Of a stretch of DNA of 64,000 bases, positions 52,635 through 63,453 are shown piece after piece. Source of the DNA: Ascoidea asiatica (taxonomy: Eukaryota > Ascomycota > Saccharomycetes > Ascoideales > Ascoideaceae). Position numbers and translations under genes: made by a program. Each line of letters starts with the position of its first letter. Position 1 is the stretch's first letter. Under the pieces are notes generated by a model. The model worked only from the letters and a program-made list of their open reading frames with translations, did not search any database and was not told where the DNA came from. The stretch covers positions 1,288,020-1,352,019 of the forward strand of contig BCKQ01000004.1 in NCBI GenBank assembly GCA_001600695.1, given 5' to 3'.

Positions 52635-53216
52635 TTAATAATTATTAATTGAATTGTAATCAATAAATTCATTATTCAACTGATTAATGAATTTATATTC
52701 AAATGGATTTTCATATTTCTTATTATTATTTATATCATTATCATAAGTACTTTGAATATCTGTTAAATTTGAATTATATATAGAATTTATAGAATTATTT
52801 GTAATTGGTGTACCTGTATTATAAATTAATGAAAAACAACTATCTCTTCTATTTCCAATTCCAATTCCATTTCCAATTCCATTTATATCATAATCTAAAT
52901 CCATTCTTAAACTACTCAGATCTTCAATATCATTAATATCATATTCATCTTCAATATCATTATCATTATCATTATCATTATCATTATCATTGAGTTTAAA
53001 TACATAATTATGATTATATTTAATTGGAGATTTTATATTAAATTTCTTTGTTTTAAAAATATTAACTTTCTTAAACCAAAATGAATTTTTTTTCAAAGAA
53101 GTTTTTTCATTATTATTATTATTATTATTAAGTATTTTCAAATTCAGATTATCTTTTACACTTGATTTTGATTTTGATTTGGAATTTGAATTTCTATGGA
53201 ATTTAATTGAAGTCAT
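52635..53216 (-). CDS. Hypothetical low-complexity protein
   Basis: 193 residues, family not recognised. The N-terminus is basic (TSIKFHRNSNSKSKSKSS), then a poly-Asn tract, a basic patch (SFWFKKVNIFKTKKFNIKSP), a (DN)n run, an acidic DEYDINDIEDLSSLRMDLDY stretch, and a Gly/Ile repeat GIGNGIGIGNRRDS. No membrane segment. It shares the Ser/Asn plus basic style of the protein at 24836 but no clear alignment. ATG at 53216, with a good AT-rich leader. Confidence 0.5.
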   Translation of the reverse strand: MTSIKFHRNSNSKSKSKSSVKDNLNLKILNNNNNNNEKTSLKKNSFWFKKVNIFKTKKFNIKSPIKYNHNYVFKLNDNDNDNDNDNDIEDEYDINDIEDLSSLRMDLDYDINGIGNGIGIGNRRDSCFSLIYNTGTPITNNSINSIYNSNLTDIQSTYDNDINNNKKYENPFEYKFINQLNNEFIDYNSINNY

Positions 53217-53638
53217 TTTGATTTATTTTATTATTATTATATAAGATAAAAAACAATAGATTATAAAGAATCAAATATTTCACTGTATTTATACTGTCAT
53301 CCAACAATTATATTTGAATTATTCCATTTTTATTAACTCTGTTGTAAACAATAATACTTGTATTTATAAAACTAATAATAAATTACTCTAATTTTAAATA
53401 ATTCATTAAGTTCGTATAAATATTTTAATTCAAATTTGAACTTAATTGCATTGCTCTCGATAAACAATATTCACTTTAATTAAGTAAGATAAACGAATAT
53501 GAATAAATTATTCTTTTATTCACTGTTCATTTATTCATTAATTTCTTTACTTCTTTACTTTCCTACCTTCTTTGAATATTTCTATTTTTAATATTAACTC
53601 ATAATAAGTTTAAAAAAGGAAATAAATTTAAAAAAATT
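53217..53638. other. Intergenic region, no gene seen
   Basis: Promoter of the low-complexity protein (minus strand) and 3' flank of tRNA-Pro. No notable site found. Confidence 0.4.
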
Positions 53639-53710
53639 GGGCCGAGCTGGGAATTGAACCCAGGGCCTCCTGCACCCAAAGCAGGAATCATACCACTAGA
53701 CCACACGGCC
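53639..53710 (-). tRNA. tP(UGG): tRNA-Pro (TGG)
   Basis: Identical to 3270-3341: anticodon loop TTTGGGT, 72 nt. Unlike the first two copies, it is not attached to RIB2. Confidence 0.97.
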
Positions 53711-54233
53711 AAACTTTTAAATTATGAAGTTGTATACATTATAACAAATGTACAAATGAGTACATTAAAAGCCAGAAACGCGGGTCTCCTTCGGGGTATG
53801 CATAAATGTTGTGATTTCTGCAACTTATACCGGCAATAGCAGCACCTAGCAGGGTGGCGAATCTAACCACGAAATTAAAGAAAAGATAAAAAAACAGATA
53901 TAAAAACAGATATAAAAACAGATATAAAAACAGATATAAAGAAGCAGTTGAAATACTTTACTGTCATCTATTCATCAATCAATCAATCATTCAATCCATT
54001 AATTATTTAATCAATCAATCATTTAGTCAATCCATTAATAATTCAATCAATAAATCAATCAGTCAATCAATAATTCAATCAGTGGGTATTGATCAATCAA
54101 TCAATTATTCAATCGTTCATTCAATCAATCATCTAATCTATCAATCAATTGATCATTCAATCCATTGGTCATTCAATCCATTGGTCAATCAATTGATCAT
54201 TTATGAAAAAAAGAGGAATAAGAAGAAAGTAAA
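53711..54233. repeat. Tandem-repeat upstream region of the LRR gene
   Basis: Four copies of ACAGATATAAAAA (53891-53940), then about 230 bp of degenerate (AATC)n-type repeats (53970-54202). A GC-richer patch (53770-53870) has no recognisable RNA gene: no tRNA B-box is present. Confidence 0.7.
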
Positions 54234-56000
54234 ATGATTTTAACAGAAAAATGTTGTCCTGTTCATATAATCAAAAAAATTTTAAAAAATTTAACAAATG
54301 ATAAATTATTCTTATTATCTTTATCAAATTTAAATTTAAATTTAAATTCAATCAAGTTTTATTCAAGTTTAATTTTATTTAAAAAAGCCAATATTAATTT
54401 TAATGAAATTGATTTAAAATCTAATACTTTTTTATTAGAAAAATATCTTTCTTTATATGATAATGAAAAATATAATTATAAAAAAAATAATTCAATTATA
54501 AATTTACCAATAAATATTAATTTAGATATTAATTTTAAAAATTTAAATTTTATAAAATTTATAAAATTTATTAAATTTATTGAATATTTTAAATATATTA
54601 AAGTTTTACATCTTTTTTCAAATCCAGCTCTTCCACATTTAAGAAATTTAAATTTTAATTCAAATTTTTTTAAATTTATAAAATATTTAAATTTAAATTT
54701 TAATAATATTCAATATTTATTAATTAATGATATAAGTTGTTTAAAATTATTACTTTTATTTAAAAATAACAATAACTCTGATTCTTTTTTAAAAAATTTA
54801 AAAACTTTAATAATTGATCCAGGTTCTAAATCGTTTTTTAGTGTATATTTTTATAGACCGAATTTAGATTTAAATTCACTAAATTTAAAAAATTTTTTAA
54901 AAAATTGTTTAAATTTAAAGAAATTATCATTAAATCGAATTACTTTATGTTATTCAAGTTTTTTAGAATTTACTAATTTTCAAAATTTAAATACTTTAAA
55001 AAATTTATCTTTAACAAAATGTTTAATAGATAATTTTAGTAATTTTAAACTTTTAATAAATTTAAATTATTTAGATTTATCAAAAAATAGAATTGTTGTA
55101 ATTTCAAAAGATTTTAAATATTTAATAAATTTAAAAAAATTAATTTTAAAAAGAAATAAAATTTTAAAAATTGAAAATTTAGATAATTTAATAAATTTAA
55201 ATTATTTAGATTTATCAAGAAATGAAATTTCAGTTTTAGAAAATTTAAAAAATTTAAAAAATTTAAAGAAATTTTTTATATATTTTAATAAAATTTCAAT
55301 TTTAAAAGATTTAAATTATTTAATAAATTTAAAAAAATTTGATATAAGTTGGAATTTAATTAAAAAAATTGAAAATTTATATAATTTAAAAAATTTAAAT
55401 TCTTTAGATTTAAGAGGTAATAAAATTAAAATTTTAGAAAATTTAAATTATTTAACAAATTTAAAAAAATTTATAATTGCAGAAAATTCTATTGAAATTA
55501 TTGATGAAAATAATTTTAAATTATTAAGAAAATTAAATTCATTAGATTTATCCAAAAATCAAATTAGAGATATAAATTCATTAAAATATTTAGAAAATTT
55601 AAATTATTTAAATCTTTCAAATAATTCAATTATTGAATTTCCAAATATTTTTAAAAATTTTAAATTTTTAACAAAAATTAATATCTCAGATAATATTGAA
55701 ATTAAATTCTTAGAAAATTTACCAATATCATTAAAAATTATTGGATTTTATAATATCATTTTAAATACAATTGATATAAGTTTTTTTAAATCTTTTAAAC
55801 CTGAAATTAAAGTTGATCATGAAAGTTTAATTACATCTCCTGGTTTTAATCATTTATCAATTATAGATCAAACATTTTTAATAGAACTTCTTGAAAAAAG
55901 TTCAGAAGATCCAAAATTTGATTTAATTGGTGGTGATATTGAAAATTATTCTACTGAAGATTACGAATCTAATGACCTTCCTTTGGAAGTCACATTCTAA
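54234..56000 (+). CDS. SDS22-type leucine-rich-repeat protein, possible F-box
   Basis: 588 residues. An N-terminal PVHIIKKILKNLTNDKLFLLSLSNL segment resembles an F-box helix. A central region of irregular repeats is followed by about ten regular 22-residue leucine-rich repeats (around residues 250-490), for example NLNYLDLSKNRIVVISKDFK, NLKKLILKRNKILKIENLDN and NLNSLDLRGNKIKILENLN, which is the SDS22-like class. The acidic C-terminus is non-repeat. LRR/F-box proteins commonly select substrates for SCF ubiquitin ligases, while SDS22-type repeats also bind PP1 phosphatase; sequence alone does not decide. Leu/Asn/Lys bias is extreme. ATG at 54234. Confidence 0.75.
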   Translation: MILTEKCCPVHIIKKILKNLTNDKLFLLSLSNLNLNLNSIKFYSSLILFKKANINFNEIDLKSNTFLLEKYLSLYDNEKYNYKKNNSIINLPININLDINFKNLNFIKFIKFIKFIEYFKYIKVLHLFSNPALPHLRNLNFNSNFFKFIKYLNLNFNNIQYLLINDISCLKLLLLFKNNNNSDSFLKNLKTLIIDPGSKSFFSVYFYRPNLDLNSLNLKNFLKNCLNLKKLSLNRITLCYSSFLEFTNFQNLNTLKNLSLTKCLIDNFSNFKLLINLNYLDLSKNRIVVISKDFKYLINLKKLILKRNKILKIENLDNLINLNYLDLSRNEISVLENLKNLKNLKKFFIYFNKISILKDLNYLINLKKFDISWNLIKKIENLYNLKNLNSLDLRGNKIKILENLNYLTNLKKFIIAENSIEIIDENNFKLLRKLNSLDLSKNQIRDINSLKYLENLNYLNLSNNSIIEFPNIFKNFKFLTKINISDNIEIKFLENLPISLKIIGFYNIILNTIDISFFKSFKPEIKVDHESLITSPGFNHLSIIDQTFLIELLEKSSEDPKFDLIGGDIENYSTEDYESNDLPLEVTF

Positions 56001-56198
56001 TTCATATATATATATTTTTTTTTCATAACTTGTTGTTTATCTCTTTTATTATTCAATCATCATTTAAATTATATAATAAGTATATATTATGTAGTTATAT
56101 TTAAAACATACAATAAATACACCTATTTTATATGTATTTTTTACGTATTAACATATAAAATATTCTTGAAATAAAGTAAAGCAAGAAAAAAAAGAAAT

Positions 56199-56272
56199 TG
56201 GTCCCTAGCAGGATCGAACTGCTGATCCCCGCGTTATTAGCACGATGCCTTAACCAACTGGGCCAAGGGACC
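56199..56272 (-). tRNA. tI(AAU): tRNA-Ile (AAT)
   Basis: Identical to 40146-40219: 74 nt, AAT anticodon, discriminator A. Confidence 0.96.
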
Positions 56273-56731
56273 AAATTGCCAATTTCAAATTTGTTACCTC
56301 GCATTCATAGATAATTGAAGAAAACAGGTCGGAGACGGTAATAAAAATAAAAACTGTAAACTGAGAAAAAACGGGATTCCTGATTTGGAGGGTGTTTCCA
56401 CGTGGTTGATTTTATTTTTAAGGAGAACCGAATAATTTATTAATGGAAAATAAAGGGAAATAAAGGAAAATAAAGGAAATGAGTGAAATTGATGGAATTT
56501 AACAGCAATTTCAACCTGAAAATACCAAATAAATTATTGAAATCTAAAAATGACTCGTTTTGTTTTTGATGGCTGATTTGGTTAAAGTTATATATAATAT
56601 CTGAGATTAAAAATATGAAGAGATGAGATGATTGAAATTCTTATATAAAGTACGTTTTCACATTTTATTTCAAAGTAAATTATAATATAATTAAAGATAA
56701 GATACAAATATATTTAGAGACATTTCAAATA
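56273..56731. promoter_or_regulatory. Upstream region of glycine-zipper gene B
   Basis: CCACGTGG at 56399-56406 contains a full E-box CACGTG (Cbf1/Pho4-like). GGAAAATAAAG units repeat at 56443-56480. Confidence 0.5.
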
Positions 56732-57391
56732 ATGATGACTGATTATTATAATAACAATGGTAATGATGATGGTGATGATTATGATAATAATCATAATCGT
56801 ATGAATCAAAACAGAGATATAAATGATGACTTTGAACAAATTGAAAAGCCAAGAAGTTTTATTAGAAAACAGAAAAAAGAAAGAAGAGAAAGAAGAGAAA
56901 AAGATGATGGTAATAAATCTGATACTTCTTCTGCAAACGATGAATCAGAATGTGAAGATATGAGAGGATTTTTAGCAACTTCTGGTGGTGCTGCTTTAGG
57001 CGGATTTGCAGGTTCTAAGATTTTTAAAGAACATAAAGCTTTTGGAGGAATTGTTGGTGCTCTTGGTGGTGCAGTGATTGCAAATAAACTAGAAGATAAA
57101 TATGAAGAACATAGAGAAAATGATCATATTGAAGAAAGAAAAAAACAAGAAGATGAAGAAAATTATAGAAGAAATCAAAGATATAATCAACAACAAAATT
57201 ATAATAACAATAATAACAATGATAACTATAATAATGATAATGATAACTATCATCAAAGATCTGAATATAAAAGTCATAGTTATGAACAAAAAACTGAATA
57301 TAGATCAAGTGGTTTTAATGATCGTAATACTGAATTTAACAGTAATCAAACTGTTAACAATAGATCTTATGATTACAATCCATATGCTTGA
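56732..57391 (+). CDS. Glycine-zipper protein (paralog B)
   Basis: 219 residues. An acidic Asn/Asp start, a basic RKQKKERRERREK stretch, then the segment shared with the protein at 10788: GNKSDTSSANDESE, RGFLATSGGAALGGFAGSKI, HKAFGGIVGALGGAVIANKL, EDKYEEHREND. The paired Gly-x3-Gly runs form a glycine zipper. The C-terminal tail is Gln/Asn/Tyr-rich and lacks the DDYQRGP heptads of paralog A. Function unknown. Start: two adjacent ATGs at 56732 and 56735. It is convergent with ISN1, with only 26 bp between the stops. Confidence 0.8.
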   Translation: MMTDYYNNNGNDDGDDYDNNHNRMNQNRDINDDFEQIEKPRSFIRKQKKERRERREKDDGNKSDTSSANDESECEDMRGFLATSGGAALGGFAGSKIFKEHKAFGGIVGALGGAVIANKLEDKYEEHRENDHIEERKKQEDEENYRRNQRYNQQQNYNNNNNNDNYNNDNDNYHQRSEYKSHSYEQKTEYRSSGFNDRNTEFNSNQTVNNRSYDYNPYA

Positions 57392-57417
57392 TTAACATTT
57401 TATTAATTTCTATTTAA

Positions 57418-58936
57418 TTATTCAATTTTAATAAATGAATTAATATCATTAACAATTTTTATTGTTTCATCTGGATTTGAAATCCAAACTGTACATGCTG
57501 CTAATCTTGCTTTAAAATCATTACCACCAATTGAAGCAAATTGATCTCCAATATGTAAAGTTTGAAAATTTTTAATATTACCAATATAATTTTGTAAAAC
57601 TTTAACTCCATCACTTTTATCACCACCAATATCAACCCAAACATCATTACCACCATTAAATGCACAAAATTTAATTAAATTTAAATTTTTAAATTTTTTA
57701 CAATTTAATTCAAGTTTATTTTGTAAACTTAAAACAATTTCTTCTAATTGTTCTCTACAAATAGATTTTTTAAAAATTGGAATTATACCAATTGCTTTAT
57801 CTTTAAAAATTATTTTACTTTTTTTTTCAAGTTTTAATCTTTTTTGAATTTTAATTAATTCAATTTTAACTAATTTTAAAAATTCATTTTCTGAAAATTC
57901 TTTATTAATAAGTTCATTATTATTTGAAAATAAATTTTGTTTAAAATCAATCCAAATTAAATTATTTTCCTTGTTAATAAGATTTAATTTAAATAAATAA
58001 TTACATTCACCACCCATAATAAAAAAATTTTTTTTTTGATCAATTGATAAATAATTTGAAAATTTAATTTCATCAATAAGTCCTTTTAATCTTTGATAAT
58101 ATTTTTCACCATGTTTTTCAGGATAACCAGCAGCTGTAACAATTCCAATTTTTAAATTTCTTTTTAATAAATTTATAATTGGTAATATAATTTTTGAATT
58201 TTTTTCAATTGATTTACCATCTTCATATAAAGTTACATCTCCATCAAAAGTTATTAATTTTAAATAATTTTCCATTTTATTTGAATGGGTATTTGAGATT
58301 GAAATTTGATTACAAATTTGTAAAATTTGAGCTTTATTTAAAATTACTCTAATATCATTAAAACTTGGAGAAACAAATTTTCTTGAAGATATTGATCTTT
58401 CAAAATCTATTAATTTAAAAGCTTCAACTAAAGGTAAATCTGTGAAAAATAAACCAATATTTGGTACTAATTGTCTTAATCTTGAAATTAAAATTGAAGT
58501 TCCATTATTATTTTCGTTATTATTAGTATTTTCTGAGGATACTAAAATATCTTCATGAATTAAATCTTCAATTTCTTTAAAGACTTGTATATATGAATTA
58601 ATTAAATTTATATTTAAATTTTCATTTGACTCATCATTTGAGAAACCATTTGAGATTTCATTTGAGATTTCATTTGAGATTTCATTTGAAGTTTCATTAT
58701 CATATGAATAATTTGATAATACTTTTTGACTATGTAAGATAAATGGACCAACTAATAATGCTTTAATCCATTCAATAAAATCATCTCTACGATGTTTTTT
58801 TAAAGCGTCTATTTTAACCAACTCATAAATAAGTAACTTAACTATTAGTAAACAATTTTAATAAGTGAGTAATGAAATAATTGATCAATTGAATGAGTGA
58901 GAAAAACTTACAATCAAGACGATATTTTGAAGACAT
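57418..58936 (-). CDS. ISN1: IMP-specific 5'-nucleotidase ISN1, two exons
   Basis: Exon 1 is 58936-58912 (25 nt) and exon 2 is 58808-57418, giving 471 residues. The spliced start MSSKYRLDYALKKHRRDDFI matches the expected Isn1 N-terminus, whereas exon 2 alone has no ATG in place. Body motifs: WIKALLVGPFILHS, VPNIGLFFTDLPLVEAF, RKFVSPSFNDIRVILN, LITFDGDVTLYEDG (HAD-type nucleophile Asp), IGIVTAAGYPEKHGEKYYQR, FFIMGGECNYLFK, and a C-terminal GDQFASIGGNDFKAR. The enzyme dephosphorylates IMP to inosine in purine salvage; cytosolic. Confidence 0.95.
58809..58911 (-). other. Spliceosomal intron in ISN1
   Basis: 103 nt. Minus strand: 5' site GTAAGT (58911-58906), branch-like TACTAAT (58850-58844), 3' site ATAG ending at 58809. 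It splits the Tyr codon T|AC at residue 9. Confidence 0.9.
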
Positions 58937-60555
58937 TAGAATAGGAATATAATATAGGAAATATATGACAGGAAGATATAATATAAATGAAAAGGAATTG
59001 AATTGAATTGAATTGAATTGAATTGAATTGAATTTAATTTAATCGAAAATATTAATGATATATTCATGAAAAGAACTCAATTGATAAATTTGAATAAAAA
59101 AAAGAAAGAATAGAATACAAGAAAGTAAACAAAATAAAGGTTTTTGTTTTCTTTTATATCTATTCACAGTCATACTCCAGTTATCCCATTGTCATTTGCA
59201 CAATTTTTCGTCTTTTGTTTCTTGTTATCGAAATCTGTGGTTTTAAGTTTTGCGCTGAGTCTGTCACTTCGCACGTCACTCGACGCAAAAACGCGCGTCG
59301 GACAGCCACACAACAGCCACACAAAAGAGGTCCGAAGCCTTATTCACTGCCACGACTGGTTTTATTAAAAACAGTGGCTAATCTTCAGAGTGGCTAGTGG
59401 TAATATTTTTCAGTTTAAAGTTTAGAATGAGAACGTGACTTTATTTTCAGTTCTAAACTTTAATTTCCTCTTTGGAATTTTGAAGATCCCAAAGTCGTTA
59501 TTCAGTTTTATGGAATGAGTTTTATAAAAGCAAAATTATCACTATAAGTACTTGAAATAGACTAAGAAGTAGTCTCTTTGAATTATTTAATGTAAATATT
59601 TAATTATGGTTTGTTCTTTGGATCTGCAGAGTAAAATTACATTTGTCCTTTAACTTATAAAAGTTACTTTTTTTGGAAATTGTATGATATGATTCTTTCA
59701 AATGATTATAAATTTGATAAAAAGTATTTTATAATAATGTAACTTTTTTCATATTAACTTATCTGTCTATGACTTCTATCAAAATGACAATAATTAACGG
59801 TATCTAAATATCATAATCTTCCACTCATACTTTATATAATAAGTAAGGAAAACTTGTAATTAGAATTCTTTATAATCCAAGTATCTACAACTTTAATACG
59901 ACCTCATTAAACATGCTTCAAATAAAAAATTATATGAAAGTACTGTATATATTATACTGTATATTTATACTGTATATTTATACTGTATATTTATACATCT
60001 TATTGTATTAACATTATATAATTATCAAGTATTCAGTTTAAGATTCATTTACCGAAACTTTAAAATAACAAATCTCGAGATTTTTGTGAATTAAAACAAT
60101 ATATATATATTAGTTAATCAAATATATAATTATTAAAATATTAGATTATTTCAATAATCTGAATTATAAAAAATTATTACTCCTCAAGATAAATATTTTG
60201 TTTTCATTATTGGTGGTTGTATAATTGTATACGATAAAATACTATAGTAATAAATATGATATGAAATTAGTAGAGTATATAATTAATTATCTGATTTGGG
60301 GTTCAAAATTTTATTAATAATATTAACAAATTAAAATCTTAACTCATAAGTTTTCAAAGTTTTAACGTTAATTTTATTTCAAATATAAAAATTTAAAAAT
60401 TTAGTAAGTATGGTATAACAATTTATTACTTGAGATATAAATGTAGTTTCCTAATTGGGACTTCAATGGAACTTATACTTTACAGTATAAATAATTGAAT
60501 GAATTTCTTTATAAATTTTTTTTTTTTATTTAATTTAAATTAAATTAAAAAAAAA
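58937..60555. promoter_or_regulatory. 1.6-kb region between ISN1 and STE3
   Basis: No gene seen. (GAATT)n runs at 58994-59030. A GC-rich island lies at about 59245-59345. Three tandem TATACTGTATATT units run 59953-59989 and more TACTGTATA nearby. The STE3 control site lies at 60447-60472 and a TATAAATA box at 60486-60493. Confidence 0.6.
60447..60472 (+). promoter_or_regulatory. Alpha1/Mcm1 composite (P'Q) site of STE3
   Basis: A P-type Mcm1 box TTTCCTAATTGGG (60447-60459) is followed at the correct spacing by a Q-like TCAATGGA (60463-60470). This matches the known arrangement of alpha-specific genes (TTTCCTAATTAG...TCAATG..). It lies about 85-110 bp before the ATG, just before a TATA box. 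Confidence 0.75.
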
Positions 60556-61890
60556 ATGATTGATTATCAAGCATTATTAATATTTTTATCAGCATTAGCA
60601 ATTTTATGTTTAATAATACCAACATGGCAACAATTTAAAAATTCAGATAGATTACCATATTTATCATTATTTCTTTGGTTATTTTTAATGAATTTAGAAA
60701 CATTTGTTAATATAATAATTTGGGGAGGAGATGATTTTAAAACTAGATGGAATGGAGAAGGATGGTGTGATATTTATAATTATATTTATGATTCATCAAC
60801 AGTTGGAATTGCATGTTGTGCAACATGTATTGTATTTCATATGTATTGTATATTATCAATGAATAAATTTTGTAATTTTACAAGAATTAAGAAAAATATA
60901 ATTTTTTTTTTAATTTGTTGGTTACAACCAATATTTATTATATCATTTGCATATCTTGTTTATGCTTCAAGATTTGTAATTGTTAAATATTCAGGATGTT
61001 TACCATTACATCAAGCAAGTTGGTTAAGAATTTTATTAATTTATGTTTGGTCACTTGTTTGGTTATTAATTGGAATAATTTTATCAATATTAACAATAAT
61101 TAAATTTTTTAAAAGAAGAAAAGATGCAGATGATATTTTTAGATGTACAGAAGGTGGATTAAGTGTTAAAAGATTTTTTAGAGTTATGATATTTTGTTTA
61201 TTAATATTTTTAATATTATTACCAGTTACAATAATTTATTTTAAATCAAATTTAGATATTGTTATACCATATAGTTTTAAAATTGCTCATGCTAAATATG
61301 CATGGAATTCAAAATATTATTTAAATCTTTCAAAACCATTATATGATAGATATATATTAGCAGTTTTATGTTATATTGTTTTTGGATTATTTGGAATTGG
61401 AATTGGTACAGGATCAATATATTTTAAAATTTTAAAATTTTTAAGATTAAAATTTATAATAAAATATTTTGAAGAAAAAGAAATGAAATCAAAAATTGAA
61501 AAAGATAAACAAGTTGATAATTATTTATTTTTTAATGAAAATAATAATTTACAAAGATTAAATAGGAAACTGAGAGATTCAAATTTAGATATTGAATTAG
61601 GTAATATTTTAAAAAATGATGATAATGATAAGAATTATAAAAATGAATTAGAAAAAGGATATATTTATGATTATGATTATAGTGAAGAAGAATCACCAAG
61701 AATTAAAACTGGAAGTTCAGAATCATTTTCAGGAATTGAAAAACCAAAAGAAGTTTATAAAAGAGATTATTCAACTTCAATTCATTCTTTATCTAATAAT
61801 CATAGTCATAATAATGATAATAATGATAATAATGAAAATATTGATTCTAGTTATAAATATGCAGTTAAGATTATTCAATTTAAGGACTAA
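60556..61890 (+). CDS. STE3: STE3-like a-factor pheromone receptor
   Basis: 444 residues, seven predicted membrane segments in the first 310. Class-D receptor marks: LSLFLWLFLMNLETFVNIII with WGGDD, WCDIYNYIYDSSTVGIACCA, a CLPLHQASWLRILLIYVWSL region, FFKRRKDADDIFR in the third inner loop, and KRFFRVMIFCLLIF then LPVTIIYF in segment 6. The C-terminal tail (about 130 residues) is charged, Ser/Asn-rich and cytosolic, as is usual for receptors regulated by phosphorylation. It senses the lipopeptide a-factor on alpha cells and signals via the mating G protein. Its upstream alpha1/Mcm1 site agrees. ATG at 60556. Confidence 0.93.
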   Translation: MIDYQALLIFLSALAILCLIIPTWQQFKNSDRLPYLSLFLWLFLMNLETFVNIIIWGGDDFKTRWNGEGWCDIYNYIYDSSTVGIACCATCIVFHMYCILSMNKFCNFTRIKKNIIFFLICWLQPIFIISFAYLVYASRFVIVKYSGCLPLHQASWLRILLIYVWSLVWLLIGIILSILTIIKFFKRRKDADDIFRCTEGGLSVKRFFRVMIFCLLIFLILLPVTIIYFKSNLDIVIPYSFKIAHAKYAWNSKYYLNLSKPLYDRYILAVLCYIVFGLFGIGIGTGSIYFKILKFLRLKFIIKYFEEKEMKSKIEKDKQVDNYLFFNENNNLQRLNRKLRDSNLDIELGNILKNDDNDKNYKNELEKGYIYDYDYSEEESPRIKTGSSESFSGIEKPKEVYKRDYSTSIHSLSNNHSHNNDNNDNNENIDSSYKYAVKIIQFKD

Positions 61891-62233
61891 ATAAACAAAC
61901 GTTTATGAAGTTAGCTTTACTATTCTTTTTCTTCAACTTATCCTCTAACTAATATGTTCTTCTTTATTTCTTTCTTTCATATATATCTTTCTTTCTTTCT
62001 TTATTTCTTCCTTTGATATCTGTGATATCTTTCTTTATATAATCAACTAATGTAAGTGTCACTGTCACTGTCACAGTCACTGTCACTGTGATTGTAATTG
62101 TAATTAAATAAACTGTTTCCAGAACTGTGGGTCTAATGCACTGAAACGTAGGCATAACCTTCAGCCGCAGACATGAATAAATAAATTGATCACACGATCA
62201 CAATGTCATTTTTCTTTTAAAAAGCAACAATTT
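61891..62233. other. Spacer with short tandem repeats
   Basis: (CACTGT)n at 62056-62090 and a TTTCTTTC run near 61965-62000. No gene seen. Confidence 0.5.
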
Positions 62234-62307
62234 GGTCCCTTGGCCCAGTTGGTTAAGGCATCGTGCTAATAACGCGGGGATCAGCAGTTCGATCCTGCTA
62301 GGGACCA
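62234..62307 (+). tRNA. tI(AAU): tRNA-Ile (AAT)
   Basis: Identical in sequence to 40146 and 56199 but on the plus strand. 74 nt, then TTTCTTTTTA as a terminator. Confidence 0.96.
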
Positions 62308-62378
62308 ATTTCTTTTTATTTTTTTTATTGTCTTTATTTCTTGAGTATTTTATTTTTACATTTACTACTTGAATCAAT

Positions 62379-62412
<34 letters not shown>

Positions 62413-62623
62413 TTACAATTCTATTTCCTAAACAGATTTCATTATGATAGTGATAATGTTAATTTTTATACCGTAGTTCAGGTTCATTTGGGTTCCGTTA
62501 TTATTTTTACTTTCTTATACGTATATAAAAAGAGGTCTAAATTCATTATTATATTTCCAATTCAAATAAATTTTTTAAGTAAAAGAAAAGATAATATTAT
62601 AAAAAGTTAGTTATTTTGAAGAA
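62308..62623. promoter_or_regulatory. Promoter of the divergent DIP1984 paralog
   Basis: TATATAAAAAGAGG at 62521-62534 then CTAAATTC, resembling TATAAAAGGAGGAGCAAATTC of copies 2 and 3. This shared core promoter supports gene-plus-promoter duplication. Confidence 0.5.
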
Positions 62624-63139
62624 ATGAAACTTTATTCAGCTTTAAGATTAAGAAAAGAGTATGAAATAAAACTTGAAAATCTTGAAGATCGTATTAAAAA
62701 TAATTGTATTGTTCAACAAGATTCAGAACCTTCAGAAGATTATAAAGAATTATTAAAAGAATATATGATAATAAATGAAAATTTAAAAAATTTAATTACA
62801 GATATTAATAATACTAATGCTAATAGTAAATTTAAATTTAAATTTAATGAATCAAATGAATTAAGAAGTTTAACTGAAGCATTTTCATTAAGATATAATT
62901 TAAATAGACAAATTAAAATTTTAAATTCAATTTCTTCTAATGGTATTATTAATAATCATATTCATTCAAAAACTGAAATTAAATATTATTCTGTTATTAA
63001 TGTTGCTGAAAATCAATATTTAGCTTCTGAAATTCGTAAAAAATTAAGAAAATTAGATAATTTAATTGAAGAACAAAATTTTACTGTTGATTTAATTACT
63101 AATTACAAATATTTCAAATATAATAAATATAATAAATAA
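62624..63139 (+). CDS. DIP1984-family protein, divergent AT-rich paralog
   Basis: 171 residues. It aligns along its length with copies 1-3: MKLYSALRLRKEYE start, CIVQQDSEPSEDYKEL, DINNTNANSKF, RSLTEAF, SKTEIKYYSVINVAE, KLDNLIEEQNFTVDL. Codons are strongly AT-biased (a sampled line is about 22% GC versus about 38% in copy 1), like the host's other genes. Substitutions include loss of the conserved AlaGlu in the EPAEDP motif (EPSEDY) and of the AER motif (LTEAFSLR). This looks like a resident copy that has drifted, while copies 1-3 look newer. Function unknown. ATG at 62624. Confidence 0.85.
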   Translation: MKLYSALRLRKEYEIKLENLEDRIKNNCIVQQDSEPSEDYKELLKEYMIINENLKNLITDINNTNANSKFKFKFNESNELRSLTEAFSLRYNLNRQIKILNSISSNGIINNHIHSKTEIKYYSVINVAENQYLASEIRKKLRKLDNLIEEQNFTVDLITNYKYFKYNKYNK

Positions 63140-63282
63140 TTAAAGATATAATTAATATAAACAAATAAACAAATAAACAAATAAATAAATAAATAAATAT
63201 TTAAAATTTTGACCCTATGAAGTAACCCCTTTCTTTAATGGTGTTATGTTGAGTTGCGTGACAGTTTTAACTGTAAACATTT

Positions 63283-63354
63283 GGCCGTGTGGTCTAGTGG
63301 TATGATTCCTGCTTTGGGTGCAGGAGGCCCTGGGTTCAATTCCCAGCTCGGCCC
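63283..63354 (+). tRNA. tP(UGG): tRNA-Pro (TGG)
   Basis: Same sequence as 3270-3341 on the plus strand. Terminates in TTTTTT. Confidence 0.97.
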
Positions 63355-63453
63355 TTTTTTGAAATTCACTTTCTTTTTTTTTTTTCCATTTTTTTAACAT
63401 TACGTATTCCTTCTGTGTTGAAAAGTGGAAAAAACAAAAAACAACATCAAATT

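Noticed and set aside
53770..53870. Possible structured RNA in GC-richer patch
   Set aside because: No tRNA A/B boxes and no recognisable rRNA or snoRNA boxes.
59144..59397. Two overlapping frames in STE3-ISN1 spacer
   Set aside because: Coincide with a GC island and start at weak positions; no domain.
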